Shown: positions 28,637-38,485, counted from the first letter of the stretch. The stretch: 64,000 nt of DNA from an uncultured Pirellulaceae bacterium (GCA_938083195.1 CALKCK010000011.1:54866-118865); one strand, 5' to 3'. A program made the numbers and translations. Notes: a model not told the origin generated them from the letters alone.

Positions 28637-28687
28637 TAAAAAAAGCACGGGGTTAACCGTGCTTTTACCCTACTCGGAGAACCGAGT
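28637..28687 (-). terminator. Tandem hairpins terminating gap
   Basis: A perfect 10-bp stem, AAAAGCACGG (28641-28650) with CCGTGCTTTT (28657-28666), is followed on the minus strand by a T-rich run; a second perfect 6-bp stem ACTCGG/CCGAGT (28672-28687) lies between it and the gap stop codon. Together they form a strong intrinsic terminator downstream of gap. Confidence 0.85.
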
Positions 28688-28716
28688 TTGAGGACGTGAT
28701 TTATCTGGAAAAATTA

Positions 28717-29739
28717 TTATTTTCCGATACGAGCGATAAGATCTGCTGTTCGCGAGCTGTAGCCCCACTCGTTGTCGTACCAACTGATGACCTTCACCAT
28801 GTTGGATTCACCCGGCAAGACTTTCGTCATGTCAGCTGCAAAAATTGAGCTGTGAGGGTTATCAATGATGTCGGTCGAGACAATGGGATCTTCGGTGTAT
28901 TCAAGAACACCTTTCATTGGCCCGTCAGCAGCAGCTTTGATTGCCGCATTGATTTCTTCTGCAGACGCGGTTTTCCCCAAGTTTACAGTCAGGTCAACAA
29001 CGCTTCCAGTTGGAACAGGAACACGCATTGCCATTCCAGTAAGCTTGCCCTTGAGGTCAGGAATGACCAACGCAACAGCTTCGGCAGCACCGGTTGATGT
29101 AGGAATGATGTTCAACGCAGCTGCCCGTGCTCGGTAGAGATCTTTGTGAGGAGCGTCGAGAACATTTTGGTCGTTGGTGTAACCATGAATCGTGGTCATC
29201 AATCCTGCGGTGATTCCAAACGTGTCGTTAAGAACTTTAGCGACGGGGGCAAGGCAGTTGGTAGTGCAGCTCGCATTGGAGATGCATTTCATTTCGTCGG
29301 TGATTTGATCGTCATTCACACCAAGGACGCACGTAAGATCAGGAGCGTCTTTTGCTGGAGCGCTAATGACTACCTTGCGAGCACCAGCGGCTAGGTGGGA
29401 ATCATAACCGCCACGCGACTCAGTCGCACGATTGCAGAATACTCCAGTACTCTCAACGACGACGTCGACGTTCATTTCTCCCCAAGGCAGCTTGGCGGGG
29501 TCACGTTCTTCAAACACACGGATCTTGTCGCCGTTGACGATGAGGTTATCGTCGTCAAAATCGACAGTTCCCGGAAATCGACCGTGGATACTGTCGTACT
29601 TAAGCATGTTTGCTAACGACTTGTTATTTGTGAGGTCGTTGACTGCGACGACTTCAAACTCGTCGCTTCGACTCATCAAGTTACGGAACGTCAAACGTCC
29701 GATACGACCGAAACCATTAATTGCAACTCGAATCGCCAC
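28717..29739 (-). CDS. gap: Glyceraldehyde-3-phosphate dehydrogenase
   Basis: A 340-residue cytoplasmic enzyme that oxidises and phosphorylates glyceraldehyde 3-phosphate with NAD(P)+ in glycolysis. The Rossmann start [15 protein letters not shown], the catalytic Cys in [12 protein letters not shown], the phosphate-binding [18 protein letters not shown] and the late [11 protein letters not shown] are all present. Cofactor preference is NAD-like from the sequence after the first strand (VNDLT), by analogy with family members. Length is normal. The gene is followed by a strong terminator. Confidence 0.97.
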   Translation of the reverse strand: MAIRVAINGFGRIGRLTFRNLMSRSDEFEVVAVNDLTNNKSLANMLKYDSIHGRFPGTVDFDDDNLIVNGDKIRVFEERDPAKLPWGEMNVDVVVESTGVFCNRATESRGGYDSHLAAGARKVVISAPAKDAPDLTCVLGVNDDQITDEMKCISNASCTTNCLAPVAKVLNDTFGITAGLMTTIHGYTNDQNVLDAPHKDLYRARAAALNIIPTSTGAAEAVALVIPDLKGKLTGMAMRVPVPTGSVVDLTVNLGKTASAEEINAAIKAAADGPMKGVLEYTEDPIVSTDIIDNPHSSIFAADMTKVLPGESNMVKVISWYDNEWGYSSRTADLIARIGK

Positions 29740-29924
29740 GACATTTCTCCAATATTGGTCAGTAATTCAAAATCAAATTTTTTTGGTGTAGGATAAAACA
29801 GAGACCACCAATCAAACATAACGATCGCTGCTTCTGCGGAGACGATAACAAATTCTCGTAAACTACGGCAAGTGGGCGATATAATCGGAACCGCTGTTAA
29901 ACCTGCTTTGGATAGCCCAAACTC

Positions 29925-30800
29925 ATGGAAAATGATCGCGGAAAATCGACATCCGGTGTCTCTCACCAGGCGAATTGGCAGATTCCCCAGGGGGTTACCG
30001 CCTCGAATTGGGAGTACGCCCAGGCGAATCACATATCGACGGGATACGATAAATTCCTCTTAGACGATCCATTAACCATGGTCGACAGGCAGATCCTCGC
30101 CCGTTACCTGCCAGATCTGACTAACGGGGGTGAAAAATCACCTAATGGAAGCAAGCCACTCGTTGCAGATTTTGGCTGCGGAAACGGCCGAACGCTGATT
30201 CCCTTGTTGAATCGAGGGTACGCGGGGGTTGGCATTGATTTATCAATTCCAATGTTGAACGCTTTTCAAAAAAAAATCGGGATCGAGTCGGATAGAGCGA
30301 AGGTTGTTTCGGATTCAAGCGAAAACGGGTGTTTTTGGATCCAGGCCAATCTCGTTGAATTGGACGGGATTGTTGACGCGGCGTTTGATCACGGCATTAG
30401 TTTGTTCAGTACGCTGGGAATGATACGCGGCAAAGAAAACAGGCAGTTGTTTTTGAAACACGCGCGAAGGACCATTCAACCCGGAGGTTGGTTTATTCTC
30501 CACGCTCATAACGTTTGGTATCAACTGAGGCATCCCGGCGGTATTCGTTGGGCGTTGGGAAATGGAATTCAGGCGATTCGTGGTAAGTCAGAATTTGGTG
30601 ATCGCGAGTCCAATTATCGCGGCATTAATAATATGTTCATTCATAGTTTCAGACGTAAAGAATTAACCAAGGCATTGTCGCTGGCAGGTTTCCGTGAGTT
30701 CGATTGGTTTGGAGTTAGCCCCCATCAAAACCAGCCAGTGGATCGGTTACCTTTTGGGCATCCTCTTCGATTGGTGGGTTGGATTGTAGCCTGTCGGTAA
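29925..30800 (+). CDS. Class I SAM-dependent methyltransferase
   Basis: A 291-residue cytoplasmic protein. The AdoMet-binding motif VADFGCGNGRTLIPLL is at about residues 76-91, followed by a GIDLSIPML acidic strand-end; these are the usual motifs I and II of class I enzymes. A conserved-looking segment DHGISLFSTLGMIRG (about 155-169) is motif IV-like and FILHAHN follows. No target-specific domain is visible, so the substrate (small molecule, lipid or protein) cannot be assigned. It stands alone, divergent from gap by about 185 bp. Confidence 0.85.
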   Translation: MENDRGKSTSGVSHQANWQIPQGVTASNWEYAQANHISTGYDKFLLDDPLTMVDRQILARYLPDLTNGGEKSPNGSKPLVADFGCGNGRTLIPLLNRGYAGVGIDLSIPMLNAFQKKIGIESDRAKVVSDSSENGCFWIQANLVELDGIVDAAFDHGISLFSTLGMIRGKENRQLFLKHARRTIQPGGWFILHAHNVWYQLRHPGGIRWALGNGIQAIRGKSEFGDRESNYRGINNMFIHSFRRKELTKALSLAGFREFDWFGVSPHQNQPVDRLPFGHPLRLVGWIVACR

Positions 30801-31048
30801 ATATATTTATTTTTGATTTTTAAATTGAATTGATCGATTTGGAATTGAAACTCACGGGCTTTGCATTGGAAGAGATCAGTTTTCGTTTTTGTTTCGTGCT
30901 TGGTTTTTCTCTTATGAGAAAATATATAGTGAGCAATCGATTGACATTTGTTGACTTTGAAATTTGGATTGCTTAGGAACTTTGTGGCGATGCCAAGCCG
31001 TGTTACAATTGGCCCACTGGTTTCAGTATTCAACGGAGAGAATTCAAT

Positions 31049-31357
31049 ATGACGCGGCGAGAGCAATTAGAATCAATGTTGGCGGATTCACCTGAAGATA
31101 CATTTCTTCGGTATGCTCTTGCGATGGAGCTTGAGAGTGAGGGAGAGAACGAGCGGAGTCTTTTGCTTCACCGGGGACTGATTGAGGATCACCCTCCTTA
31201 TGTTCCTTCGTTTTTCATGAGCGGACAACAGCTTGCCGATCTTGAGCGGACAGACGAAGCGGTGGAAATTCTTAAGCAGGGCGTAGAGCAGGCAGGCTTG
31301 CAAGGGAATGATCATGCGAAGGCAGAGATGATTTCGTTTTTGCAGTCCCTCGAGTGA
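31049..31357 (+). CDS. Small TPR-like protein
   Basis: A 102-residue helical protein with GGAG about 12 bp before the ATG. The sequence shows two or three tetratricopeptide-like helix pairs: LRYALAMELESEGENERSLLLH, then SFFMSGQQLADLERTDEAVEILKQG. TPR pairs mediate protein contacts. The partner is unknown. It stands alone upstream of a gap of about 460 bp. Confidence 0.7.
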   Translation: MTRREQLESMLADSPEDTFLRYALAMELESEGENERSLLLHRGLIEDHPPYVPSFFMSGQQLADLERTDEAVEILKQGVEQAGLQGNDHAKAEMISFLQSLE

Positions 31358-31821
31358 CCGGTAGAATAGTCCAGTTCGGTATCGCTTTTTTACAGCCCCT
31401 CGGTTTGATGAGCGTTCCCAAAGTTTTTGAACAGCTATTCCACAATTTTGATTGTGTACAGGGGGATTTGTTATAAATTCCCTGACCCTAATAATTTGAC
31501 TCTGGCCAGCGATTCGTTGGTAATTGGTGATGGTTTTAGTGGTAAACCATGGCTTGGGTGGCGAAAAATAGGCACCTCGCTTTTCTTAAGACTCCCTTCA
31601 GTTGCTGCTTGTCTGTTGATTGTTGAGTTCGAGATTGAATCATTGACACTGATCGACGCTTGCTTAACACTTTAACTTAACCAACTTGCCTAGTTGAACG
31701 GTCTGCGTTGCACGGTTGTGTCATTAAAGATCGTTCCATTCCGCTTGCCGATAGGCAATGCTTTGGTTTGTTGATGGAAGTATACAGCTCAATTATTGCC
31801 TTGCTTAGAATTCTCACTTAG
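31358..31821. other. Intergenic region before the BRCT-MerR-TPR gene
   Basis: About 460 bp. One 82-codon frame is open on the plus strand at 31427-31675 but it has no recognisable features and is rejected. No repeat or clear promoter was found. Confidence 0.45.
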
Positions 31822-33060
31822 ATGAAATTGACAGTGGAAAACCCAGAATTTAGCGAATCGTCTTCGGATGAATTGTTGAACGCTGACTCACCGATTTCGG
31901 GTCGCCGAATCGCTTTTGTCGGTAAGTTGGGAAGTATGAATCGCCGCGAAGCGCGAGAGTTGGTGCGTCGTCATCAAGGGATTATGGTTGATCGAATTGA
32001 TCCCACGGTCGATTTGGTAGTGATTGGCGCCGATGTTTTACCGTTGGGAGATCAGGCTGAGTTACTCGATGATTGGGTAATCGAGGCGAGTGCCCAAGGG
32101 CAACTCAGCGTAATTAACGAGACTCAGTTTTGGCAGGAATTGGGGATTGTGGAGCCTGAGCTAGACATTGGGCGTTACTATACCCCAGCGATGCTTGCTG
32201 GTTTATTGGGTTTGCCGTTGTCAACAATTCGACGATGGCACCGTCGAGGCTTGATCACTCCGACTCGGCAGGTAAATAAGTTAGCGTATTTTGATTTTCA
32301 AGAAGTTGCATCGGCACGGCGAATCGCACGATTGATTGCGTCTGGCGCGACTGCTCAATCGATTGAAACAAAGCTATCACGTCTCGCTGGACTTTACCCC
32401 AACCTCCGGCGACCATTGTCTCAACTTTCCGTCATCGTCGAAGGACGTCAACTTTTACTTCGGCAGGGGGGAGGGTTGATTGAGCCAGGGGGCCAGATGC
32501 GAATCGATTTTGATTCGCTTAGTCCTCAGGGAGCAATCGACGATCAAGAGGTTTCGTATCCAATTAGCGAGCCAACGGATCCTGTTCCTTTGGAAGAATT
32601 GGTGACGCCCGATGAGTTTCTCAGGGCTGCCATTGATTTTGAAGATGATGATGACGTCGAAGGAGCGATTGAAGTATACCGGGCGATGTCACTTGCGTTT
32701 GGTCCATCCTCGGATTCATCTTTTCGTTTGGCTGAATTACTTTATCAGCAGGGCGATTTGGCGGGAGCACGAGAGCGGTACTTTTTAGCTATCGAGTTAG
32801 ACGAGTCGTTTGTGGAAGCGCGAGCGAGTTTGGGTTGTGTGCTTGTCGAATTGGGCAATCAAGAATTGGCGCTTGCGACCTTTCATGGAGCTCTGTTGCA
32901 TCATGCAGAGTATCCGGACGTCCATTTTTATCTGGCAAGGTTGCTGGATGAAATGGATCGCGCACATGAAGCCGAACCGCATTGGCAGACTTTTCTCGAC
33001 CTCGCTCCCAAGAGCCCTTGGGCCGAAGAGGCTCGTCAGCGGTTGGACACAGATAACTAG
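31822..33060 (+). CDS. BRCT / MerR-type HTH / TPR fusion protein
   Basis: A 412-residue cytoplasmic protein with three parts. Residues about 25-110 look like a BRCT domain: RRIAFVGKLGSMNRREARELV at the start, a VDLVVIGADV strand, and a late SVINETQFWQEL helix, as in the BRCT of DNA ligase. Residues 119-190 are a MerR-type helix-turn-helix: YYTPAMLAGLLGLPLSTIRRWHRRGLI. Residues about 262-405 are tetratricopeptide repeats (FRLAELLYQQGDLAGARERYF and so on). BRCT binds proteins or DNA ends, MerR domains bind DNA, TPR binds proteins, so a DNA-associated scaffold or regulator is plausible. I know of no characterised protein with this order. Confidence 0.82.
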   Translation: MKLTVENPEFSESSSDELLNADSPISGRRIAFVGKLGSMNRREARELVRRHQGIMVDRIDPTVDLVVIGADVLPLGDQAELLDDWVIEASAQGQLSVINETQFWQELGIVEPELDIGRYYTPAMLAGLLGLPLSTIRRWHRRGLITPTRQVNKLAYFDFQEVASARRIARLIASGATAQSIETKLSRLAGLYPNLRRPLSQLSVIVEGRQLLLRQGGGLIEPGGQMRIDFDSLSPQGAIDDQEVSYPISEPTDPVPLEELVTPDEFLRAAIDFEDDDDVEGAIEVYRAMSLAFGPSSDSSFRLAELLYQQGDLAGARERYFLAIELDESFVEARASLGCVLVELGNQELALATFHGALLHHAEYPDVHFYLARLLDEMDRAHEAEPHWQTFLDLAPKSPWAEEARQRLDTDN

Positions 33061-33309
33061 CGAAGATTTCGGCTGTTTTTGCGGACAAATCCGACGATAG
33101 CTGTCCAGCCTGGCATTTCTGAAGGTGGCTAAGCGTCTCATTTGACTTTAACGATTAGTGAACAAGTAACCATTGTTGCGTTCGTACTGGTCTTTCTGGT
33201 TTTGCTTGTTAGGTTTGCAGATTCTTCCGATTGTATTAATAGGCAGTTGCAGTGGTGGTCCTGCGCGAGTCTTCCCAATATTAATCCCGGTAACTGGTCG
33301 CATCGTTTC

Positions 33310-34974
33310 ATGGCTCCACGAATCAATAATGTTTTCGCGAGGACAGCCTTAGGTTGCAGTCTCCTGATCTGTTTCGCAGGCAATTCCCAAGCTCAAAAGT
33401 CTTATTCGACAAGCCGATATCGCGGCCAACAATTGCTTGAAGAACGCCAAGTTTACGACACCAATAGCCAGCAGAATTTTGAATCGAAGGGTGGATTTCA
33501 AGCAATGTCTCCTGATCGGTGGAGCCTGCCACCCCTCGGGTCACGCCCGACGGTAGTCAATCAACCGGAGGAATCGAAATCGCGAACGGCTCCGAAGCTA
33601 ACCAATAAATTTAAGGTGCCAGCCAAGTTTAGAGACGCGGAACTAAAGGCTCCATCCAGTAAGCCCGCCGCTTCTTATTGGTCACAAGCTGGGATTGATA
33701 TTCCACTGAAGCCAGAGGGGCGAGGTCCAGCAGAACGGAATCCCCTTCCGAATTCAGAGTATCCCTTACCAGTTTCAAAAGTGCAAAAAACTCCAGAACC
33801 CATTAAGAGTCTCTCGTTGGCTATGCCGTTTGTTGGCTCGCCGAATCGAGTCAATGAACTGAATCGAGTCAATGAAGTAGACCTGGGGCAGGGCCGCCAA
33901 GAGCAAGTCCAAGTATTCGATTCTCAACATTCGGTTTCAAGCGGAAGTGGTTCTCGTTTAAGTGGTTCAATTCCGTTGGATCTTGGATTTCGACGTTCGG
34001 AAATTACTAAGCGTCCGTCAGTGGATTTTTCGCCACCGGCAGGTTACCCAGCAGCAGAGTGTGACGGGGGTAAATCCAATTCACCAGGATTGGAAGAAAT
34101 CATTCGGACGGGGCGGTTCTTAAGTTCTGCGAATGTCTCATTTCTTAAGCCAGTTTTGCAAGGAGATGTTGCATTTAATACTTCGGGTTCGGCGGGTCAA
34201 ATTCATGAAAACTTTGAATATGATTACAACTCGGCAAGTCAATTCAGTCTTGGATTCGAGTCACAGGCTGGGCCGGGGATTAACGTCAGTTATTGGGAGT
34301 TCGATGGTGCGTCTGAGACTGCGAGTTGGACAAATCCTGACGTGAATAACAACTTGCAAACTATCGATTTCGGTGGGCTTTTGGGCGGCAGGCAGATTTC
34401 AACACGTGGAGAAGGTGACACTGTCACGGTCACCGACGCTCTCGATATTCAGCGAATTGAAGCTAGTTTTTATAAAGATATAAAATTCAAGGTCTCTCGG
34501 ATGAGTGGACGGTTTGGATTTCAGTGGATTGAGATAAATCGTCAGACGAGCGCTCTTTATGCTGAAACCTTTTTCGCGGGGGGCGAGACAATCACGTGGG
34601 CGGGAGCGGATCAATTTCAGGGTGCCGGGCCAACTTTTGGCTTTGATTACTTTCGCCCAATTGGTCACACAAAGATTGAGTTTCTCGCAAGCGGCGACTG
34701 TGGATTGAGTTTTGGGCACAGAGATAAGGTCGTGAACGTTGTCGTTAACGAGACGCCAGATGTCGTTTTCCAAAACGGAGGTGATGACGAGTTTTTAACT
34801 AACCTAAATCTGTTCATGGGCGTTCAGTACGTGATTTCCCGTGGTGGAAATCGATGTTTCTACCTTCGGTCTGGTCTGGATTATCAGGCTTGGCTTGGGG
34901 CGGACAATACGACTGCTTCCAATTCTGACTTTGGCTTGCGTGGTTTTTCGCTGACTCTTGGCTATAATCGATAA
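33310..34974 (+). CDS. Outer-membrane beta-barrel protein (BBP7/Lpg1974-like)
   Basis: A 554-residue exported protein. ATG at 33310 is preferred to the TTG at 33142, because MAPRINNVFARTALGCSLLICF-AGNSQAQ is a proper signal peptide. Residues about 30-290 are low-complexity, Pro/Ser-rich and probably disordered; they include a direct duplication of NRVNEL/V. From about 310 the pattern is alternating polar/apolar strands with Tyr, Phe and Gly, as in a barrel, and the chain ends RGFSLTLGYNR with an aromatic residue near the end, as barrels do. It resembles the barrel proteins commonly annotated BBP7 or Lpg1974-like in planctomycetes. Function and substrate are unknown. Confidence 0.68.
   Translation: MAPRINNVFARTALGCSLLICFAGNSQAQKSYSTSRYRGQQLLEERQVYDTNSQQNFESKGGFQAMSPDRWSLPPLGSRPTVVNQPEESKSRTAPKLTNKFKVPAKFRDAELKAPSSKPAASYWSQAGIDIPLKPEGRGPAERNPLPNSEYPLPVSKVQKTPEPIKSLSLAMPFVGSPNRVNELNRVNEVDLGQGRQEQVQVFDSQHSVSSGSGSRLSGSIPLDLGFRRSEITKRPSVDFSPPAGYPAAECDGGKSNSPGLEEIIRTGRFLSSANVSFLKPVLQGDVAFNTSGSAGQIHENFEYDYNSASQFSLGFESQAGPGINVSYWEFDGASETASWTNPDVNNNLQTIDFGGLLGGRQISTRGEGDTVTVTDALDIQRIEASFYKDIKFKVSRMSGRFGFQWIEINRQTSALYAETFFAGGETITWAGADQFQGAGPTFGFDYFRPIGHTKIEFLASGDCGLSFGHRDKVVNVVVNETPDVVFQNGGDDEFLTNLNLFMGVQYVISRGGNRCFYLRSGLDYQAWLGADNTTASNSDFGLRGFSLTLGYNR
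33843..33878 (+). repeat. 18-bp in-frame duplication in the barrel protein gene
   Basis: Units at 33843-33860 and 33861-33878 start GAATCGAGTCAATGAA and encode NRVNEL then NRVNEV. Confidence 0.85.
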
Positions 34975-35072
34975 CTCTCCATCGCGATTGCTGGGTGCAT
35001 TACTTTGCTCTTGTCTTGTGCTCATTTGTTTTCCACGAACGCCAAATCTGATCCCCTCCGGACGATTTCAGC

Positions 35073-36737
35073 ATGACTGTAGCCGTTTTCATTACCAGTG
35101 AGTCTGATGCATCCTGCCTCATCCCATGGGGCGTTCACTTTGCGTTAGCTGATCACACTGATTTGTTGATTGTTTGCCCAAGAAAATCAAAGGGCAAACG
35201 GGCTTGGGAAAAATTAGAAGTTTCAGAAAAAGATGGTCGTTCGTTGTATCAATCTGTTTTTTCGGAACTGGAAAAAATCGATCCAAGACGCGTGGTTATG
35301 AAGGAAGCGATCGCCGATGGTGGAGAGTCTACCGATATGGATCGCGTTGCAATTGAAACACGTGAACTCGTTGCGACTGCGCCGGAGGATGCATTTGTAG
35401 AAGAAATTGGTAATCTCGATGTGCGTTTGGTATTGCTTCCCGCATTTGCTCCAGTGAAGGGTTCGAATGAGATAGACATGCGCTGGCACCAAAAGGTTTT
35501 TCGAGCGGCGCCTTGTCAGGTTGCCGTGGTCAAAGGCAACGTTCCAGCAGCGGAGGAAGCGAGTCGAATACTTGTCGCGAGTGAGGGGGAGACCGATCCG
35601 GACCAAAAGTTAGCTGTCGCAAGAAGTTTGCAGCTTGCTAAGTCGGTCGAAGTCGAAGAGGTCTCGCTGTTGTACGTTCGTCCGGACGATGACGAAGTTG
35701 CAGCGGAGATTGCGGATAAACACCTCAGCCAACTTGCGAAAACAAAACAGGACAAGTTGTTGGACATTGTGCCCCGGTCGATTCTCGCAGATTCGCTCTG
35801 TGATGGGATTCGTCAAATCCCAGAGTCGAGTTTTGATGTTTTGTTCGTTGGCACGCGGAAAGAAAAAGTCATCCGTTCCTTGTTTTTAGATTTGGATCTG
35901 GGAACTCAGGAGGTTGCTCCGTCCATTGTTGTGGTTCGAGCAGCGGTACCTTTGACGGTGCGTGTTTGGGGAGGAGTGACTTTATGGATTCGAAGTAAAG
36001 TTCCGCAAATCGATCGAGAGCGGCGGGTCAAACTAGTGGATGACTTGCAAGTCAACTCACAATTAAATTTCGATTTTGGTGCGTTGATTTCTCTTTCAAC
36101 GCTTATTGCCGCACTCGGTTTAGTAAGGGATTCCGGCGCTGTTGTCATTGGTGCGATGTTAGTTGCTCCGTTGATGACGCCGCTTGTCGCAATGGGGTTT
36201 GCGTTAGTGCAGGGGAATCTAAAACTCATTCGTTCGGCTTTGAGGTCAGTGGCTTGGGGGTTTGCTATCGCATTGTTAATTGGCGCTTCGATTGGACTTA
36301 TGTTACGACTGTTTGCGCCAGGTCTTGAGATCAGCGGGCAGATGGCAGATCGGGGATCGCCTAATTTTCTTGATTTAGTAGTGGCTTTGGCAAGTGGCGT
36401 TGCTGCGGCGTATGCCATGGGGCGACCTAATTTGATTTCGGCGTTGCCCGGGGTTGCGATTGCCGCCGCGTTGGTTCCACCGGTGGCCACCTCTGGCTTG
36501 GCGTTAACCATGGGAGATCTAACGCTCGCCGGAGGCGCATCGCTGTTGTTTTTTACCAATATCGTTGCCATCGTTTTGGGAACCGCCATTACTTTTTGGT
36601 GCGTCGGAATCAGCACCCGAATTACTGAAGGGCGACCAGCGCAAATTTGGCCACGCTATTGGTTGATTGGGTTCGTGATTTTGTCGATTTTGTTGACGTT
36701 GGAAATGTGGAATTTCAATCCTTTGGCTACTCCGTAA
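35073..36737 (+). CDS. DUF389 membrane protein with N-terminal universal-stress-like region
   Basis: A 554-residue membrane protein. The first about 290 residues are alpha/beta with repeats like LVASEGETDPDQKLAVARSLQLAK and DVLFVGTRKEK, which resemble universal stress protein folds (a two-domain tandem). From about residue 330 the DUF389/TIGR00341 hydrophobic region starts: GALISLSTLIAALGLV, GAVVIGAMLVAPLMTPLVAM, and a set of later spans with ALPGVAIAAALVPPVATSGLAL and TNIVAIVLGTAITFWCV. About six membrane spans are visible. DUF389 proteins are of unknown function, although a transport role has been suggested. The N-terminal USP pair may sense nucleotide state. It stands alone. Confidence 0.85.
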   Translation: MTVAVFITSESDASCLIPWGVHFALADHTDLLIVCPRKSKGKRAWEKLEVSEKDGRSLYQSVFSELEKIDPRRVVMKEAIADGGESTDMDRVAIETRELVATAPEDAFVEEIGNLDVRLVLLPAFAPVKGSNEIDMRWHQKVFRAAPCQVAVVKGNVPAAEEASRILVASEGETDPDQKLAVARSLQLAKSVEVEEVSLLYVRPDDDEVAAEIADKHLSQLAKTKQDKLLDIVPRSILADSLCDGIRQIPESSFDVLFVGTRKEKVIRSLFLDLDLGTQEVAPSIVVVRAAVPLTVRVWGGVTLWIRSKVPQIDRERRVKLVDDLQVNSQLNFDFGALISLSTLIAALGLVRDSGAVVIGAMLVAPLMTPLVAMGFALVQGNLKLIRSALRSVAWGFAIALLIGASIGLMLRLFAPGLEISGQMADRGSPNFLDLVVALASGVAAAYAMGRPNLISALPGVAIAAALVPPVATSGLALTMGDLTLAGGASLLFFTNIVAIVLGTAITFWCVGISTRITEGRPAQIWPRYWLIGFVILSILLTLEMWNFNPLATP

Positions 36738-37091
36738 GCAGGTGGAGTGAAATGGTGTTGAGAATCGCTGCTGGAGGGAATTTCCCCCCATTTTAACTTT
36801 GCCCGTGAGCTTGGTTTTTAGGGTTTTTCCAACGATTCGTCGCTGGTGTCGGTTTTCGCGTTAAAATACGCTGAAAGCGGGGCAGCGATTCGACAATAGA
36901 TGCATGAAACACTAGAATTCGAGGAGGTAGTTTCGCATCGTCCGAGTTGGATTGATAATCCGAAATTGTCAGCTTCGAGACTTATCAGAGATTCGATGAA
37001 CGGTCGGTTGTCTGCCGGACCAAAGCATGATTCAGATACAACTTATTTGACTGCGATTATTTAAGCAGTCTCAGTGTTCCAGGAGAATAAA
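36738..37091. other. Intergenic region upstream of the second DUF1080 gene
   Basis: About 350 bp without a gene. AGGAG at 37081 is a good ribosome-binding site for the ATG at 37092. No promoter consensus or repeat stood out. Confidence 0.45.
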
Positions 37092-38372
37092 ATGTCATTC
37101 CATTTGATTTTACGATCGCCATTATGCTCGCTTGCGTGTGCAACTCTTTTGGCTTTGGGTGTGCTACAGGAAGCGAATGCTCAAGGCAAATTTGCTAACG
37201 GTGGCGGTCAGATGAAGCAAGGGAAACCTAACGGAGACCGTGATGGCGATTCGGACGGTTTTACTGGTGGAACGACGGGCAAAGCAAGATTTGTCAATCT
37301 ACTCGACTCACGAGATTTGAGCCAGTTTCGAGGATATGAGTCGGAACAAGTTGGTGAAGGTTGGTCATTGGATGGTCGTGATCTTTATTTTGACGGCTCT
37401 GGGGGTGGCGATCTAATCACTCGGCAAACCTATGGTGATTTTGATCTGCAAGTAGAGTGGAAAGTTGCCAATGGAGCTAACAGCGGGATCATGTGGCGTG
37501 TTTCACTCGGTGACAGCGCCCCTTACATGTCCGGGCCTGAATATCAAATCTTAGATGATAGTGAGCACGCTGATGGGGCCAATGAACTAACCTCCGCTGG
37601 TTCTTTGTACGGTATGTTCCCAGCAAAAGATCGGGATGGAAACAAAACTCTTCGGGATGTTGGGACTTGGAATAAAACTCGAATTACCGTCGTCGGTAAT
37701 CGTGTGACCTACTACTTGAATTTGAAAAAGGTACTCGAAACTGAGATCGGCAGTCCCGAATGGAACGAGCAGTTAGGGAAGAGCAAATTCAAAGACTGGG
37801 AAAAGTTCGCAAAAAACCGCGGTGGACACATCGCGTTTCAAGATCATGGAAATGAAGTCTGGTTTCGAAATATTCGAATTAAGCGTTTAGATAACGGGAC
37901 TCCAGACGGTGGATACGCGCAAGGCGGCGATGCTGCTGGAACAAGACGAAGCCCGAGAAATTCTAAAATCGAAGGAATGCGGAATTCATTGAATGCAGGC
38001 GGGGATACTGGACGCAGTGTTCCACGTGATCAGCAAGGTGGAGCAGGGTTGCCCCCTGAGTTTGATTCGAGTGGGCGTCCTTCTAGCATGAATCGTGGCG
38101 GCACACGGGGTACAACTGGTGGAAATACGACCGGTGGAAATACGACCGATCGTAATTCAGGCCGTAGCCCACGAAATTCAAAGTTCTCTGGAATGCAAAA
38201 CTCATTAGACACCGGCGGCGGATCTGATCGTGGTGGCAACCGAAGTTCAGCAGATCGCCCCGCTCAAGGTGATTCTAAGAAATCAACTTCGAAAGAATCG
38301 CAGGGGAGTGAAAAATCAAAATCAAGTTCGAAAAAGAGTAGCAGTGGTCCAGCCGGCCCCGCTAAGCTCTGA
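37092..38372 (+). CDS. Exported DUF1080 protein with repeat-rich C-terminal tail
   Basis: A 426-residue exported protein. ATG at 37092 follows AGGAG by six bases and gives a signal peptide ending EANAQ; the frame is open from 37074. A single DUF1080 domain runs from about residue 65 to 275 (FVNLLDSRDLSQFRGYE, FDLQVEWKVANGANSGIMWRV, HIAFQDHGNEVWFRNIRIKRL). The remaining about 150 residues are disordered: Gly/Ser/Asn-rich with a repeated module (RSPRNSK, then GMRNSL or GMQNSL) and a GGNTT tandem pair, ending Lys/Ser-rich. The tail may anchor or space the domain. It differs from the two-domain protein at 6639-7979. Confidence 0.85.
   Translation: MSFHLILRSPLCSLACATLLALGVLQEANAQGKFANGGGQMKQGKPNGDRDGDSDGFTGGTTGKARFVNLLDSRDLSQFRGYESEQVGEGWSLDGRDLYFDGSGGGDLITRQTYGDFDLQVEWKVANGANSGIMWRVSLGDSAPYMSGPEYQILDDSEHADGANELTSAGSLYGMFPAKDRDGNKTLRDVGTWNKTRITVVGNRVTYYLNLKKVLETEIGSPEWNEQLGKSKFKDWEKFAKNRGGHIAFQDHGNEVWFRNIRIKRLDNGTPDGGYAQGGDAAGTRRSPRNSKIEGMRNSLNAGGDTGRSVPRDQQGGAGLPPEFDSSGRPSSMNRGGTRGTTGGNTTGGNTTDRNSGRSPRNSKFSGMQNSLDTGGGSDRGGNRSSADRPAQGDSKKSTSKESQGSEKSKSSSKKSSSGPAGPAKL
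38115..38144 (+). repeat. 15-bp in-frame duplication in the DUF1080 tail
   Basis: Units 38115-38129 and 38130-38144, both containing GGTGGAAATACG, encode two GGNTT pentapeptides. Confidence 0.8.
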
Positions 38373-38453
38373 GAAGAACTTTTCAGTGGAGGTCTTTAAT
38401 CTAGTCTTGTCGAGGTTGAATTCGAGATCCACTTTCACAGAATGTGGTAAACA

Positions 38454-38477
38454 AACGCCCGGTTTTTGCCGGGCGTT
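38454..38477 (+). terminator. Hairpin terminator between the DUF1080 gene and the acyltransferase gene
   Basis: A perfect 9-bp GC-rich stem (AACGCCCGG at 38454-38462, CCGGGCGTT at 38469-38477) has loop TTTTTG. It lies 82 bp after the DUF1080 stop and 8 bp before the ATG of the next gene, so it may end the upstream transcript or attenuate entry to the next gene. The following T run is weak. Confidence 0.65.
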
Positions 38478-38485
38478 CGTCTTAT

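Noticed and set aside
31427..31675. 82-codon frame in the gap before the BRCT-MerR-TPR gene
   Set aside because: No ribosome-binding site, no recognisable motif.
33142..33309. TTG start for the barrel protein, giving an N-terminal membrane span
   Set aside because: The ATG at 33310 gives a normal signal peptide for an outer-membrane protein; the TTG extension does not.
35906..36616. 236-codon open frame antisense to the DUF389 gene
   Set aside because: A shadow of the membrane protein gene; Ala/Thr/Pro-rich with no recognisable domain.
38444..38485. GTG start for the acyltransferase gene
   Set aside because: The stretch forms a perfect 9-bp hairpin, so it is more likely a terminator or leader than coding.
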